Assembly (NCBI RefSeq): GCF_024166365.1
Contig: NC_064827.1
Span: forward strand, 55,146,635-55,210,634
Direction of reading: 5' to 3'
Source of the DNA: Elephas maximus indicus
Lineage: Eukaryota; Chordata; Mammalia; Proboscidea; Elephantidae
Length of the DNA: 64,000 nucleotides
Within the stretch, counting starts at the first letter, position 1, and each line of letters opens with the position of its first letter. Shown here piece after piece: positions 1 to 13,617 of this stretch. The notes below the pieces were generated by a model. The model saw nothing but the letters and a program-made list of their open reading frames with translations, was not told the origin of the DNA and did not search any database. The position numbers were made by a program, and so were the translations under genes.

Positions 1-640
1 GTTGCGTATTGGTCCACTTGTAAGGGTTTTTGTTTTCTTTATGTTGAGGTGTAACCCATACTGAAGGCTATGGTCTTTGATCTTCATCAGTAAATGCTCA
101 AAGATGTCACCTTGAAGACTAAGGTGTGCCTGACCCATGCCATGGTGTTTTCAGTCGCCTCATATGCATGCAAAAGCTAGATGATGAGTAAGGAAGACCG
201 AAGAAGAATTGATGCCTTTGAATTGTGGTGTTGATGAAGAATATTGAATATACCATGGACTACCAAAAGTTAGAAAAAATATGAGTCAGAATCAACTTGA
301 CGGCACTGGGTTTCTGGGTTACCAAAAGAACAAGTAAATTTTTCTTAGAAGGAGTACAACCAGAATGCCCTTAAAAGCAAGGATGGCAAGACTACTTCTC
401 ATATACTTTGGACATGTTATCAGGAGGCATCAGTCCTGGAGAAGGACATCATGCTTGGTAAAGTAGAGGGTCAGCAAAAAAGAGGAAGATTGTCAATGAG
501 ATGGATTGACACAGTGGCTACAACAGTGGGCTCAAGCATAACAACGATTGTGAGGATGGCGCAGGACAAGGCAGTGTTACGTTCTGTTGTACGTGGGGTC
601 GCTATGAGTCAGAACCAACTCAACAGCGCCTAGCAATAGT
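1..640 (+). mobile_element. RTE LINE 3' fragment with inverted 5' part
   Basis: Positions 1-104 read as antisense RTE reverse transcriptase sequence and match the + strand of the minus-oriented RTE near 26830-26930. From about 105 the sequence switches to sense RTE and runs to the 3' end near 640. The C-terminal RTE peptide (MLGKVEGQQKRGR, RWIDTVA) is readable at 451-633. About 190 bp of RTE that should lie between the two halves is missing. The left end is outside the window. A 50-bp insertion sits inside at 270-319. Confidence 0.85.
270..319 (+). mobile_element. 50-bp 5'-truncated AfroSINE insertion
   Basis: Inside the RTE copy, the 9-bp sequence TACCAAAAG occurs at 261-269 and again at 320-328. 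Between the two lies a 50-bp stretch that ends with the AfroSINE tail (GAGTCAGAATC, ACGGCACTGGGTTT). Other RTE copies in the window run straight through this site, so the stretch reads as a very short SINE 3' end inserted with a target-site duplication. Confidence 0.65.
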
Positions 641-1870
641 GATGTAACAATATGCTTTAAACACCAGAATGCAATGTGAAGGTAGCAGTAAACATTTCCC
701 TTCTGCCTTAAGATATATACTTGTAAGAATTTTTATATTGAAAACTCATTAGCAACTTTTAGAGAGACATTCCTTATATGTTACACTTGAGTAGTGATAA
801 AGTATATTTATTTTTGTTTTCTTATTAATACTTAAAAGTCACTTATTTGAATCCAAAGACTTGCTTATTGAATTTGTAAATACTAGGTAGAAGGAAAAGA
901 GGCACTGGGCATGGTCTTCCTTCCTTTGGCAACCCCTCCACACAACTAGTCTCATCATTTACTAGGAAGGAAAGACCTAAGAACTCTTATCAGGCATTAC
1001 ACAGTTGAGAAGGAAATTGGAGAAAGAGTTACTTGTTTGAGAAACAACTAAAAAGTATTAAACCTGGGGCCCTCTACATTTTTTGTGTGTTTGCAGTCAA
1101 ACCTTTTCTGATCCAAGCCAGGCATTAGAAATAAAATGATCAAAAAGAGGGAGAATGAAGGATACTTTGTTGTTAATCTTGACTCCTTTTATTAATTATT
1201 TTAGTCAAAATCTTAATAGCCACTCTTCTCTTGACCACTTATATGTATACTCTATATGTCTTTAGGAAGACATTATCTTTAAAATTTTTAAAGCTTTGAA
1301 AATTTATTTCAAAGTTTAATAATAATAAAGTTCACAATTGTCCATCAGTAAATATTAAGCATAAATTTGTTCCCTAGGGAAAAAAAAAATGACATCTCTG
1401 TATTATACAATTTTATATAAAGAGGAATGGGAAACTCTCAAACAATATTTATAGAATATAGAATTCAAAATATAGGACTGATTCCCAGGTTAGCATTTTG
1501 TCCATTAAGGAGACTGTTTCTCAGGCTATTGTAATCTAGTCATATGTCTTAAGTGTTAAGAACATTGACTTCTCTAAAAGTAAACTAGTAGTTTAAAATG
1601 ATGTCGCTTAACTTTCCTTTCTGCCTAAAACATCAAGGGATGTATAAGTAAGTAAAAAAGTGTCTCAAAATACATTAACTAAAATGCTTAAAACTGGATT
1701 GCTGTTTGATATGTGGTTATCAAGGTGTTATTAAAGTTACTAAATGACATCTAAGGTAGTTGAAGAGAATATGCTTCATGTTTAGCTATTTTGCTGATAT
1801 TTGACATTTTAAAGAGGCTGCCAGTATTCTAGGTTAAATTCTTATAATAAATCTTAACTTTTGTTTTCAG
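641..1870 (+). other. FKTN intron 5 (3' part), no further feature
   Basis: AT-rich sequence between the RTE remnant and FKTN exon 6. No reading frame, recognisable repeat or RNA gene was found. It ends in the acceptor TTGTTTTCAG at 1861-1870. Confidence 0.6.
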
Positions 1871-2003
1871 GCCAGACTTACAACAAGTTACCATTGATGG
1901 ACTAGAAGTTCACATTCCAAAAGATCCAATACACTTCCTGGAAGAAATACCACACTCCAGGTTTATTGAGTGTAGGTATAAAGATGCTCGTGCGTTCTTC
2001 CAG
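1871..2003 (+). CDS. FKTN: FKTN exon 6 (fukutin), internal coding exon
   Basis: This 133-bp exon is bounded by an acceptor AG at 1869-1870 and a donor GT at 2004. It starts with the last base of a codon and then reads [18 protein letters not shown] and on to DARAFFQ, ending on a codon boundary. Family knowledge: fukutin is a Golgi type II membrane protein that transfers ribitol 5-phosphate from CDP-ribitol to the core M3 glycan of alpha-dystroglycan; its loss causes dystroglycanopathy. The length and phase match human c.648-780, i.e. roughly residues 216-260. The N-terminal anchor and first exons lie upstream of the window. Translation and splice sites are intact. Confidence 0.95.
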
Positions 2004-4064
2004 GTTAGTGATAACCAAATAAGGAACTTTTTTAAGTAAAGGAAATATTGTGTTTATGTTTAGTATTTCTGGAGGGGAAATGAAGAGACTTGCGACAAAT
2101 AGATAAGAACACACCTTTTTCAGTTTATCTATTTTTTCCTAGATTGTTTTGTCTAATTTTTTAAAATGCGAGTTAAACATTGACCTATGAAACTACTTCT
2201 CTCCTAATTGAATGGTTTGACGTTTATGGAGACTTGACTTTATTTGACTTCCTGTCAGTGTGGAGTGTTATACATATGTTTCTCTTTGATAAGATATTTT
2301 AGAATCCTAGAAAGAATTTTTTTTTTTTTTCAGTGGGATTTGATACTCTACATTTTCCACTTGCCCTTTATTTACTGGAGTCCCCTGTCAAGGAAGCTTT
2401 ATATACAAGGACAGGGACAAAATGGGAAAATGAAGTACCAGCTTTATGATCTCTTGGCCAAGTGTCCAAGATCTACAAACACGAAGTCTCTCTGTTAAAA
2501 TGTGCTGGCATCCAGGGCCTATGCCTGACAACCCTAGTGGGTCTTTTTAGCCCTATTCCTTGGTATCTATACTTTTGGGGCTGTGAAACCTACCCAGTCA
2601 CCCTCGTGAATGAGAAGCTGGAGAACAGCATGTGTGGAGAGGCCTACCCTAGTAGGCAAGTGCTACCCAGCGTATCCTCACCACATGGTCACAGGAGTAT
2701 CAAATTCCACTGTAAATTTGTCTCTTTTTACTGTGTTGGTTTCTTGTCATCTCTTAGAGCTAACATTCATGCCCTTCAAAGTTATCTTTATATCCCCAGC
2801 GTCAGCAGAATTCCTGTGAAACAGGTTTTCAATAAATGTTCAATGAATTGAAAGCTAGGGCAGTGAAATAAAGTTCAAAAGCACTTCATCTTTGTGTAGC
2901 ATTTATCTTCAAAAACCTTCATAAACAGAAAGAATTCATATTTAGTTCCAACCCTCTAGAAGTTGGAGTTTGGTCCTTGAACTCAACCACTCACTGTTCC
3001 CTGCCTTAAAGGAGTTTGTACTGTTTGCCACTTTCATCATAGCAATTATCAGTGAATTGTAAACGTCTGCCTTTTCCCTCTAGTAGATTATGTGAACTTC
3101 TTGATGACAAGGATCTTATTTTATTCACCTCTGTAGCCTCAATATTTAGCACAGTACCTGGTACAAAGAAAAGGATAAATGTATGGAGAACAAGGTGCTC
3201 ATCTGAATCCAAAAAAAAAAATTTTGGGGGGACATTTACTAGGGCTGCTCCATTATTTAGCAAGTATTTTCCCAGACTTGTTTTGTTGATCTGTCTGAGA
3301 AGGCAATAGAAAATGCAAAATGTTCCAAAACATTGACAGATCATAAGGATATGTCGTGTATTTTAATTCCATTATTTTCATTATTAGTAAGAAAAACAAC
3401 TTATTCATTGCATATACCTTTTTTCAACAACATAAATGATGGCTATTCACATGGATCTTGCCAAATGGAATACATAGAAATCAAATTGACTACATCTGTG
3501 GAACAAGATGATGGAGAAACTCAATACCATAAGTCAGAACAAGGCCAGGGGCCAAATGTGGAACAGACCATCAATTGCTCATATGAAAGTTCAAACTGAA
3601 GCTAAAGAAAATTAAAACAAGTCTGTGAGAGCCAAAGTATGACCTTGAGTATACCCCACCTGACTTTAGAGCCTATCTCAAGAAAAGTTTTGATGTATGG
3701 AACGCTAATGACCAAAAACCAGGCGAGTTGTGGGATGGCATCAAGGACATCATACATGAGAAAGCAAAAGCTCACTAAAAAGACAGGAAAGAAGGACAAG
3801 ACCAAAATGGATGTCAGAGAAGACTGAAACTTGCCCTTAAACATAGAGTAGCTAAAACAAATGGAAGAAGTGATGAAGTAAAAGAGCTGAACAGAAGATT
3901 TCAAAGGGTTGCTTGAGAAGACGAACTAAAGTATTATAATGAGATGTGCAAAGACCTGAAGTTAGAAAACCGAAAGGAAAGGACATGCTCAGCATTTCTC
4001 AAGCCGAAGGAACTGAAGAAAAAATTCAAGCATCAAGTTGCAATATTGAAGGATTCTATGGGTA

Positions 4065-4229
4065 GAAGGAGCCCTGGTGGCACATTGGTTAAGAACTCAG
4101 GCTGCTAACCAAAAGGTTGAGAGTTTGAATCCACCAGCTACTCCTTGGAAATCCTGTTGGGCAGTTTTGCTCTGACCTATAGGGTCGTTATGAGTCAGAA
4201 TCAGCTCAATAGCAATGAGTATATTACGG
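4065..4229 (+). mobile_element. AfroSINE inside old RTE
   Basis: A tRNA-derived SINE with the usual head (GAGCCCTGGTGGCACA), an A-box-like segment (TTGGTTAAGAACTCAGGCTG), a B-box-like segment (GTTTGAATCCACC) and the shared tail (GGTCGTTATGAGTCAGAATC). It interrupts RTE sequence that is continuous in other copies. Confidence 0.9.
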
Positions 4230-5196
4230 GTATGGGGGAAAATACTGAACTACAGAGGAAGCATCAAAAGGAGATGAAAGGGGTCACTGTAGCCACTGTA
4301 CCAAAGAGAATTGGTCAACATCCAACCATTTAAGGACGTATTATATGATCAAGAACTGATGGTATTGAGGGAAGAAGCCCAGCCTGCACTGAAGGTGTGG
4401 GTGAGAAACAAGGCTTCAGGAATTGATGGGATACCAGTTGAGGTGTTTCAACAGCAGGATACAACACTGGAAGTGCTCCTTCATCTATGTCAAGAAATTT
4501 GAAGGACAGCTACCTGGCCAACCAACTAGAAGAGATACATATTTGTGCCTATTCCAAAGAAAGGCGATCATTTCTTTGAATGCACAAATTATCAAACAAT
4601 ACCATTCATGTGAGCCGCAAGTAAAATTTTGCTGAACATAATCCAGAAACATTTGCAGCAGTACATCAAGAGGGAACTGCTAGAAATTCAAGCCAGATTC
4701 AGAAGAGAATGTGGGACGAGGGATATAGTGCTGATGTCAGTTGGATCTTGGCAGAAAGCAGAGAAAATAGATGTTTACTTGTGTTTTATTGACTATGCAG
4801 AGGCACTTGACTGTGTGGATCGTGACTAATATGGATAACATTAAGAAGAATGGGAATTCCAGAATACTTAAGTGTGCTCATGAGGTACCTGTACACTGTA
4901 ATTCAAAATCATCAATTTGCATTGGGCAAATATGCTGCAAAGGATTTCTTTAAAGTGTTGAAAAGCAAAGATGTCACTTTGAGGACTAAGGTGCACCTGA
5001 CCCAAGCCTTGATATTTTCAGTCACCTCATATGCATTGGAAAGCTGGACAACGAATAAGGAAGACAGCAGAGGAATTCATGCTTTTGAATAGTGGTGTTG
5101 CCAAAAGAGCGAACAAATCTATCTTGGAGGAGGTACAGCTAGAATGTTCCTTAGAAGCAAGGGTGTCGGGACTTTGTGTCACGTACTTTGGACATG

Positions 5197-6622
5197 ACAG
5201 TGTTCTGCTGCTATTCATAAAGTTTTCACTGGCTAATGCTTTTCAGAAGTAGACTGCCGGGTCCTTCTTCCTAGTCTGTCTTAGTCTGGAAGCTCAGCTG
5301 AAACCTGTCCTCCATGGGTGACCCTGCTGGTATCTGAATACCGGTGGCATAGCTTCCAGCATCCCAGCAACACACAATCCCCCACAGTACAACAAACTGA
5401 CAGACATGTGGGGGAACTGCCAGAAATTCAGCCTGGTTTCAGAACAGGACATGGAACCAGGGATGTCATTGCTGATGTCAGATGGATCCTGGCTGAAAGC
5501 AGAGAATACCAGAAGGATCTTTACCTGTGTTTTATTGACTATGCGGAGGCATTCGACTGTGTGGATAATAACAAACTATGGATAACATTGCGAAGAATGG
5601 GAATTCCAGAACACTTAATTGTGCTCATGAGGAACCTTTACATAGATCAAGAGGCAGTTGTTCGGACAGAACAAGGGGATACTGATTGGTTTAAAGTCAG
5701 GAAAGGGGTGCGTCAGGGTTGTATTCTTTCACCATACCTATTTAATCTGTATGCTGAACAAATAGTCCGAGCAGCTAGGCTATATGAAGAAGAATGGGGC
5801 ATCAGAATTGAAGGAAGACTCATTAACAACCTGCGTTATGCAGATGACACAACCGTGCTTGCTGAAAGTGAAGAGGACTTGAAGCACTTACTAATGAAGA
5901 TCAAAGACCACAGCCTTCAGTATGGATTGCACCTCAACATAAAGAAAACAGAAATCCTCACAACTGGACCACTGAGCAACATATGATAAACGGAGAAAAG
6001 ATTGAAATTGTCAAGGATTTCATTTTGTTTGGATCCACAATCCACAGCCATGGAAGCAGCAGTCAAGAAATCAAAAGATGCATTGCATTGGGCAAATCTG
6101 CTGCAAAGGACCTCTTCAAAGCATTGAAGAGCAAAGAAAGATGTCACCCTGAAGACTAAGGTGTGCCTGATCCAAGCCATGGTATTTTCAATCGTGTCAT
6201 ATGCATGTTAAAGCTGGACAATGAATAAGGAAGACCGAAGAAGAGTTGACACCTTTGAATTGTGGTGTTGTTGAAAAATATTGAATATACCACGGACTGC
6301 CAAAAGAACGAACAAATCTGTCTTGGAAGAAGTGCAGCCAGAATGCTCCTTGGAGGCAAGTATAGTGAGACTGCGTCTTACATACTTTGGACATGTCGTC
6401 AGGAGGGATGAGTCCCTGGAGAAGGACATCATGCTTGCCAGAGTACAGGGTCAACGGAAAAGAGGAAGACCCTCAACGAGGTGGATTGACACAGTGGCTG
6501 CAACAATGAGCTCAAGCATAACGATTGTAAGGATGGCACAGGACCAGGCAGTGTTTCATTCTGTTGTGCATAGGGTCGCTATGAGTCGGAACCGACTCGA
6601 TGGCACCTAACAACAACAACAG
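5197..6622 (+). mobile_element. Younger RTE LINE with inverted 5' end, nested in old RTE
   Basis: The insertion is flanked by an exact 11-bp duplication CTTTGGACATG at 5186-5196 and 6623-6633. Its first part, about 5197-5412, is the RTE 5' end in antisense and matches 30049-30263 of the complete copy. From about 5413 to the (AAC)n tail at 6611-6620 it is sense RTE. An open stretch at 5318-5986 encodes part of the reverse transcriptase, including DYAEAF and the YADD box, and then ends at a frameshift near 5985. The C-terminal region is readable at 6281-6610. The copy is not functional. Confidence 0.92.
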
Positions 6623-7419
6623 CTTTGGACATGGTATCAGGAGGGACCAGTCCCTGGAGAAGAACATCATGCTTGGTAAAGTAGAGAGTCAGCAAAAAAG
6701 GAAGACTCTCAACAAGATAGATTGACACAGTGGCCGCAGCAACCGGCTTGAGTATAACAGTGACTGTAAGAATGGCACAGGACCAGGCAATGTTCCGTTC
6801 TGTTGTACAGAGGGTCGCTATGAGTTGGAACTGACTGGATGACACCTAAGAACAATGTATTCACTTTAGTTTTTGAAATTTAAAATTTAAAGGTCAAGCA
6901 GTCAATCAGCATTTGAGAACAGAATATGGATGACAGATGCTCACTAAGCTTATCAGTTTATCATAACCTCATAGTTTTGGTGTTGAAAGTACCATCAAAT
7001 AGACTACAGTACTGTCTGGAGGTTTATACTCATAACACATCAGGTGGAACTTGGTGTTTGTTTATCATCATGTTGTTCTGAATCCTTAACTTCCTGCAAG
7101 ACAAATTTGTGATTCCTAATTTTTCTCCCCTGCGAGTGTATTGGTATTACTGATACGGGATGTCTAATGGGATTGATAATCTTTTCTATCTTTATCCTTT
7201 TAAATATTTCATTCTTCTATCATTTCCTATGTTAAAACCATGATTTGAAAATACTACGTCAGTTTTCAAGTTAAAGTGGATATACATAACTTTAAACACT
7301 TGATGGCGCCAAGCAGTCTTAAATACAATGCTGGCTGTGAAACATAAACAGTGAATTTTAATCCAGTAGGTCTCATATAGCAGCTTCCTAACTTTCTTCT
7401 CTCTTTAAATAATATTTCG

Positions 7420-7750
7420 TGAAGCAGTGTCAAACTTACAGAAAAGTTGTAATTACATGATAAATAACTTTTCCCCTGAGCTGCATTCTTCTACTACCCA
7501 TTCCATATTCCCTTTGCCCTCAGCAAGCACCTCAGCTGGTCGTCGTTCTTTTTTTGGTGGGGTGACTCAAAACATTCCCTCAAATAATTTAGTATTTCCC
7601 AAACACCTGGACATTTTTCTACATGAATCCTGATTACAAACATTAGGACTTAACATAAATTATTACTGTCGAATCCTCTTTAATGTTTTTGTAATTCCCC
7701 CAGTAATGACCTTTGTAACAAAACGATTCAGTTGAGAATCACATATTGTA
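7420..7750 (-). repeat. L1-type 3' remnant (antisense)
   Basis: The + strand carries a pattern typical of old L1 3' regions read in antisense (aacttacagaaaagttg, then CCCAAACACCTGGAC). Diverged; the subfamily cannot be assigned by eye. Confidence 0.45.
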
Positions 7751-8540
7751 TTTAATTTCCCTATTTCTTTGGTCTCCTTTGGTCTCAAACAATTTCTTAG
7801 TCCTTTTTTTTTTTTTAAACTTTCATGACTCATGCTCTTGAAGATTACAGGCCAGATATTTTGTGGAATGTCCCTCATTTTGGTTTGTCTGGGTTTTTTT
7901 GTAGAATGTTCCTCATTTTGGTTTGTCTGGTTTTTCTTCATGTTAGATTCAGGTTATACACCTTTAGTGGGAAGAACACGAAAGAATGATGATGTGTTCT
8001 TCTCAGGTGGTGCTTGATTTTTGTTTCTTTTTGGTCTCATTACTACTGGTATTCTTGTTGATCACTAGATTAAAGTGATATCTGTTAACTTCACTGTGAA
8101 GTTACTATTTTTCCCTTTGTAATTAATAAGTGTTTGTGTGAAGGTACTTTGATACTATGTAAATATCTGTTATCAAACTTTCAATTTATGTATTTATTTG
8201 TTTTTAACTTTGAACTTGTGTTTTTAACTTTTAACTTATTCAATGAATTATAGTCTATTGCTTTTATCATTTATTTTCATCTTGAAATCATTCCATATTT
8301 GGCCAGTGGGATCCCTTTCTCAGTGACTTCTGTATCTTTTTTACATGTCTCCATCATTCTTTGAGGACTTTCTTGCTATTTTGGCACAACAGCATGTTCT
8401 AAGTTTATCTTGTAATTCCTTGTGCTATCGCTGGAATCAGCTTTTTGTCTAAGTCCTGGCTCCTTTTAGAAACCAAGGTCTGGGTGCCAAGCATGCTCAT
8501 TGCAATTTGGGTATTGCCGTGCACAGGCCCAGTCAGGTTT

Positions 8541-8576
8541 TGTCTGTGTGTGTGTATTTGTGTGTGCACACACACA
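8541..8576. repeat. GT/CA-rich microsatellite
   Basis: Short alternating run of TGTGTG units passing into CACACA, with an interruption near 8556. A second short GT run is at about 9258-9272. Confidence 0.8.
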
Positions 8577-8926
8577 TAACACTCACGTATAGTATTGAAG
8601 TCCATGAATTCACATCAACATCTCCAGTTCCACTTAAACACCATAGGGTTTATTCTAGTTTCTACCTTTCCATATTTTGTGACTCTCTTCTCCTACGGTA
8701 AGAACCTGACTTCTATTATCTTTAATATATTTACTTATTTGTTCTGTCTCCCTTATGTAACCAGTCTCCTGTAACTGCTGCTTTCCCCTCCCCATGTAGA
8801 TGCTTTTCTCACCTGGTTTAAGCATTGATAGTTCCCACCAATCAGAAGGCACAGCATGAACAAAGTCACAGAGGTATGAAAGAATACCCACAGTGGCTGA
8901 ATAATATATGTGTAGGGGAATAATAA

Positions 8927-9090
8927 GGAAACCCTGGTGGCATAGTGGTTAAGTGCTACGGCTGCTAACCAAGAGGCTGGCAGTTCGAATCTGCCAGGTG
9001 CTCCTTGGAAACTCTATGGGGCAGTTCTGCTCTGTCCTGTAGGGTCACTATTAATCGGAATTGACTCAACAGCAGTGGGTTTTGGATATG
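8927..9090 (+). mobile_element. AfroSINE
   Basis: Full tRNA-derived SINE: head GGAAACCCTGGTGGCATAG, A-box region GTGGTTAAGTGCTACGGCTG, B box GTTCGAATCTGCC, and tail GTAGGGTCACTATTAATCGG ending in a T-rich stretch. Sense relative to FKTN, in intron 6. Confidence 0.95.
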
Positions 9091-9418
9091 GTGCTTTTAG
9101 CTGTAATAAATTAGCCTCTATCCCCCTAACTGCTCAGTCCGCTAAACTGTGACATGGAGGAGGGAGCTGATAAAGGTATAAATCGCATTCTTTGAGAATC
9201 CTTGTTATATGCCTTTTCCTTTAACTTTCTTTCCTAGAATCTACCTCCTATTCTTTTTGTGTGTGTGTGTGACTAACAAGGAACTATAAAACTTGATTTT
9301 TGTAATAGAAAAAAGATAATAACGAGGGGTTAATTTTCAAATTTAGTTTAAATGTTACAGAAATGCTTCTAGCAATTTAGATACTGCTGTAATAGCTGAC
9401 TGTTTACTGTATCTGTAG

Positions 9419-9586
<168 letters not shown>

Positions 9587-10849
9587 TGACTTTAGGCATA
9601 ACTGCTTGAAATGAGAAAATACCAGTGATATTTGAAGTGTTAGTTTGTAGACAGAATAAAAGTGTATGGAACAAGGATTTATTGATTCTTTAGAGAAATT
9701 AATTTCAGAAACATAAAGCAAAGTTAGGAAGGTCATGTTGTATTTACCAAAAATTATAAGTAGTGTATAAAATTTGTATCAGATCATGTAGACCATAGTT
9801 GATTCTCAGGTAATCCTTAGATTAGCATTTTATTCTATCTCAAAGATTATTTCCTTTAAACAAAAACAACTCCATTCTGTTCCTTTACTTATACTCCATT
9901 CAAGTAGCTTGCCCTACGCTAAAATTTTCTGATGAGAGGAAGATTGAGGGGAGTGTCATGAGGTCTTCTACAAACCTGATATCATCACTGACTGGCCATC
10001 ACTGGCTTACCACAGTCTGTTAATTTTGAGATGGGGAAATAGTCTTTTCTGTAGTCCTTAGACAAGTTGTTATTGAAGGAAAATCTGAGAATTCTCAGTC
10101 CCACTCAGTGCACTGTTAGATCAAACTTTTTTGGAATTTAGAATTATTTAGAATCTTAAATTTTGTTGTGTTTATTTTTCTCTCTTGATTATAACTATAG
10201 TCAATTATAACTGTATTTGTGTGAAAGTTAACCCAGCTCCTGCTTTTATAGGGTAGTCATATATTGTCTAACTCAGGACACTTGAGAGTGAAAGGGAGTG
10301 CCATAAACAATTGTGTTGGTATTGCAGGCATAAACTTTTAGGCATCCTGTCTTTTAGGCATTGGGGAGAATTCACATGGTTCTTGTGTCAAGGAGCCTGC
10401 AGCTAGAGTAAGCCAAAAAAGAGTACATCTTACACATTTATGTGATGTATGAGTTAAGGTTTAACTTTTTAGAGAAAAGATTGTTTATAGATGATATCAA
10501 CAAAATCTTAATCATTTTTCGTGGTTTGTTTTGAGTTCTTATTCTCGTGGTTTTCTTGATTTAAGGGTCATTTATGAAATAAAGGGAGTTGTATTTGTAT
10601 TAGATGATACTTAAGATTCTTTCCATTTTTAATAGTTCACGATTCTTTGGTAGATGTGGATTACTTCAACAAAATCAAAAACTGCTTATCTGTAGTTTTT
10701 TCTCAAACCTGAGGTGGGACCCCATCCTAGGCCTTTTTAAGACCTATTACTATTTTAAAATGAAATTAAGAATTTAGAATTCCAAACAGTATTGCTCTAA
10801 AACGACACCTTTAAAGCTAGCTGTAGATATTTATTTACCTTTTTTTGGT

Positions 10850-11110
10850 AGACTGTATTTTGTAGAGCAGGTTTACATATATAGAGAAATTGTGCAGAAA
10901 GTACACAGTTCTCACATATCCCTTCTCCCCCCTACGAAGGTTTTTTTGTTTTGTTTTGTCATTTTGGGGGGGGGGCATCTGTTACAATCGATAAACCAAT
11001 ATTGGTTACATTAGGGTTTACACTTTGTATTGTACAGACCTGTGGGTTTTGACAAATGCATAATGTCATGTGTCCACCATTATAGTATTATACAGAACCG
11101 TTTTACTTCC
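10850..11110 (-). repeat. L1-type 3' UTR remnant (antisense)
   Basis: The + strand shows phrases characteristic of the reverse complement of old L1 3' UTRs (GTTTACATATATAGAGAAATT, GTGGGTTTTGACAAATGC, GTGTCCACCATTATAG). A G10 run lies near 10966-10975. Confidence 0.6.
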
Positions 11111-11254
11111 TCCATTTATTTACTTTGTAAATTGTTTGAATGGAAGAATTGGAAGGGTAATAGGAGAAACCCAGGAACCTTTAGTAGAATTATGGTATAA
11201 ATTTTATGTTTGTAGAGCAATGCTATATCACCTAATTGAGAAGTAGATACATAG

Positions 11255-11305
11255 CACACCCACTGCCATTGAGTCAGTTATGACTCATAGCAACCCTATA
11301 ATAAA
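11255..11305 (-). mobile_element. AfroSINE 3' end fragment (antisense)
   Basis: About 50 bp matching the reverse complement of the SINE/RTE shared tail (GCCATTGAGTCAGTTATGAC, CATAGCAACCCTATA). Only the tail is present. Confidence 0.65.
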
Positions 11306-11801
11306 CACCTGGAAGTGTCTTTTGACAGCATATTAAAAAATTAAGGCCCCTATGGCTTTTCTTTTTCATATGACCCAGCAGACAAAGAACTATTCAGAGC
11401 AGTTAAGTTCTACAAATTAGTGCACAAAAAAGGGGTATTGGTTAAGCTAAAGAATTAAATTACATTTTTTATATCTTAAAGGCAGCCTCATCTTTAGAGA
11501 TTAATGATTAAACATTCTCAACAGTGACCTAAGTTTTTTTAAATGGATAGTCCAGTTAATATTTTTAAAGCTAATGTGTTATTCAGAAATTAAAATACAT
11601 CATCTAAATTTTACATCAGCTGAATGCTCAGACCAGTAAATTAAATAAAAATAAAAAATAAGTTCAACAGGTGACTCTTATAATCACAGATAGTCTTTCA
11701 TTTTGGGATTTAAATTTTTTTTTTTAGTAGTTTTGGCAATGCATCCTGAGTCTAATCCTAGGAAATAAAATCTGTATTTAAAAAGTCATCCATTATAATG
11801 A

Positions 11802-13489
<1,688 letters not shown>

Positions 13490-13617
13490 GTAGAAGACAG
13501 CTTGGAACTATCTTTCCAGGGAAAAGATAATGTAAAACTTGACATTTTTTTCTTCTATGAAGAGACTGACCATATGTGGAATGGAGGCACTCAGGCCAAA
13601 ACAGGAAAAAAATTTAA
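13490..13617 (+). CDS. FKTN: FKTN exon 9
   Basis: 128-bp exon after CCTCCTAG and before the donor GTATGA. It reads [20 protein letters not shown] and then [21 protein letters not shown], with the next lysine codon split two bases before the junction. It matches human residues about 349-391. An uninterrupted A7 run lies at 13606-13612. The human founder frameshift c.1167dupA is in the equivalent run; here the frame is intact. Confidence 0.95.

Larger units (their letters stand above)
3395..6852 (+). mobile_element. Old RTE LINE copy, split by later insertions
   Basis: This decayed sense RTE begins in the endonuclease domain near 3395 (remnants of the catalytic region readable in several frames). 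It is interrupted by an AfroSINE at about 4065-4229 and resumes at about 4230. It has lost several hundred bases of the RT domain near 4890-4900. It breaks at 5196 at a younger RTE insertion and continues at 6634 to its 3' end near 6852. Many frameshifts and stops are present, and no coding capacity remains. Confidence 0.85.
2004..9418 (+). other. FKTN: FKTN intron 6
   Basis: Intron of 7,415 bp with GT at its start and AG at 9417-9418. It contains L2-like 3' end remnants near 2740-2850 and 3080-3180, an old RTE (about 3395-5196 and 6634-6852) split by a younger RTE, an L1-type antisense remnant near 7420-7750 and an AfroSINE at 8927-9090. The stretches 2004-2740, 6853-7420 and 7750-8926 hold nothing else I recognise, apart from GT/CA-rich microsatellite sequence at about 8541-8576. 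Confidence 0.85.

Noticed and set aside
8940-9000. tRNA-like A and B boxes (also in every other AfroSINE)
   Set aside because: These are the promoter of a tRNA-derived SINE; the sequences do not fold as complete tRNA genes and lack a proper acceptor stem.
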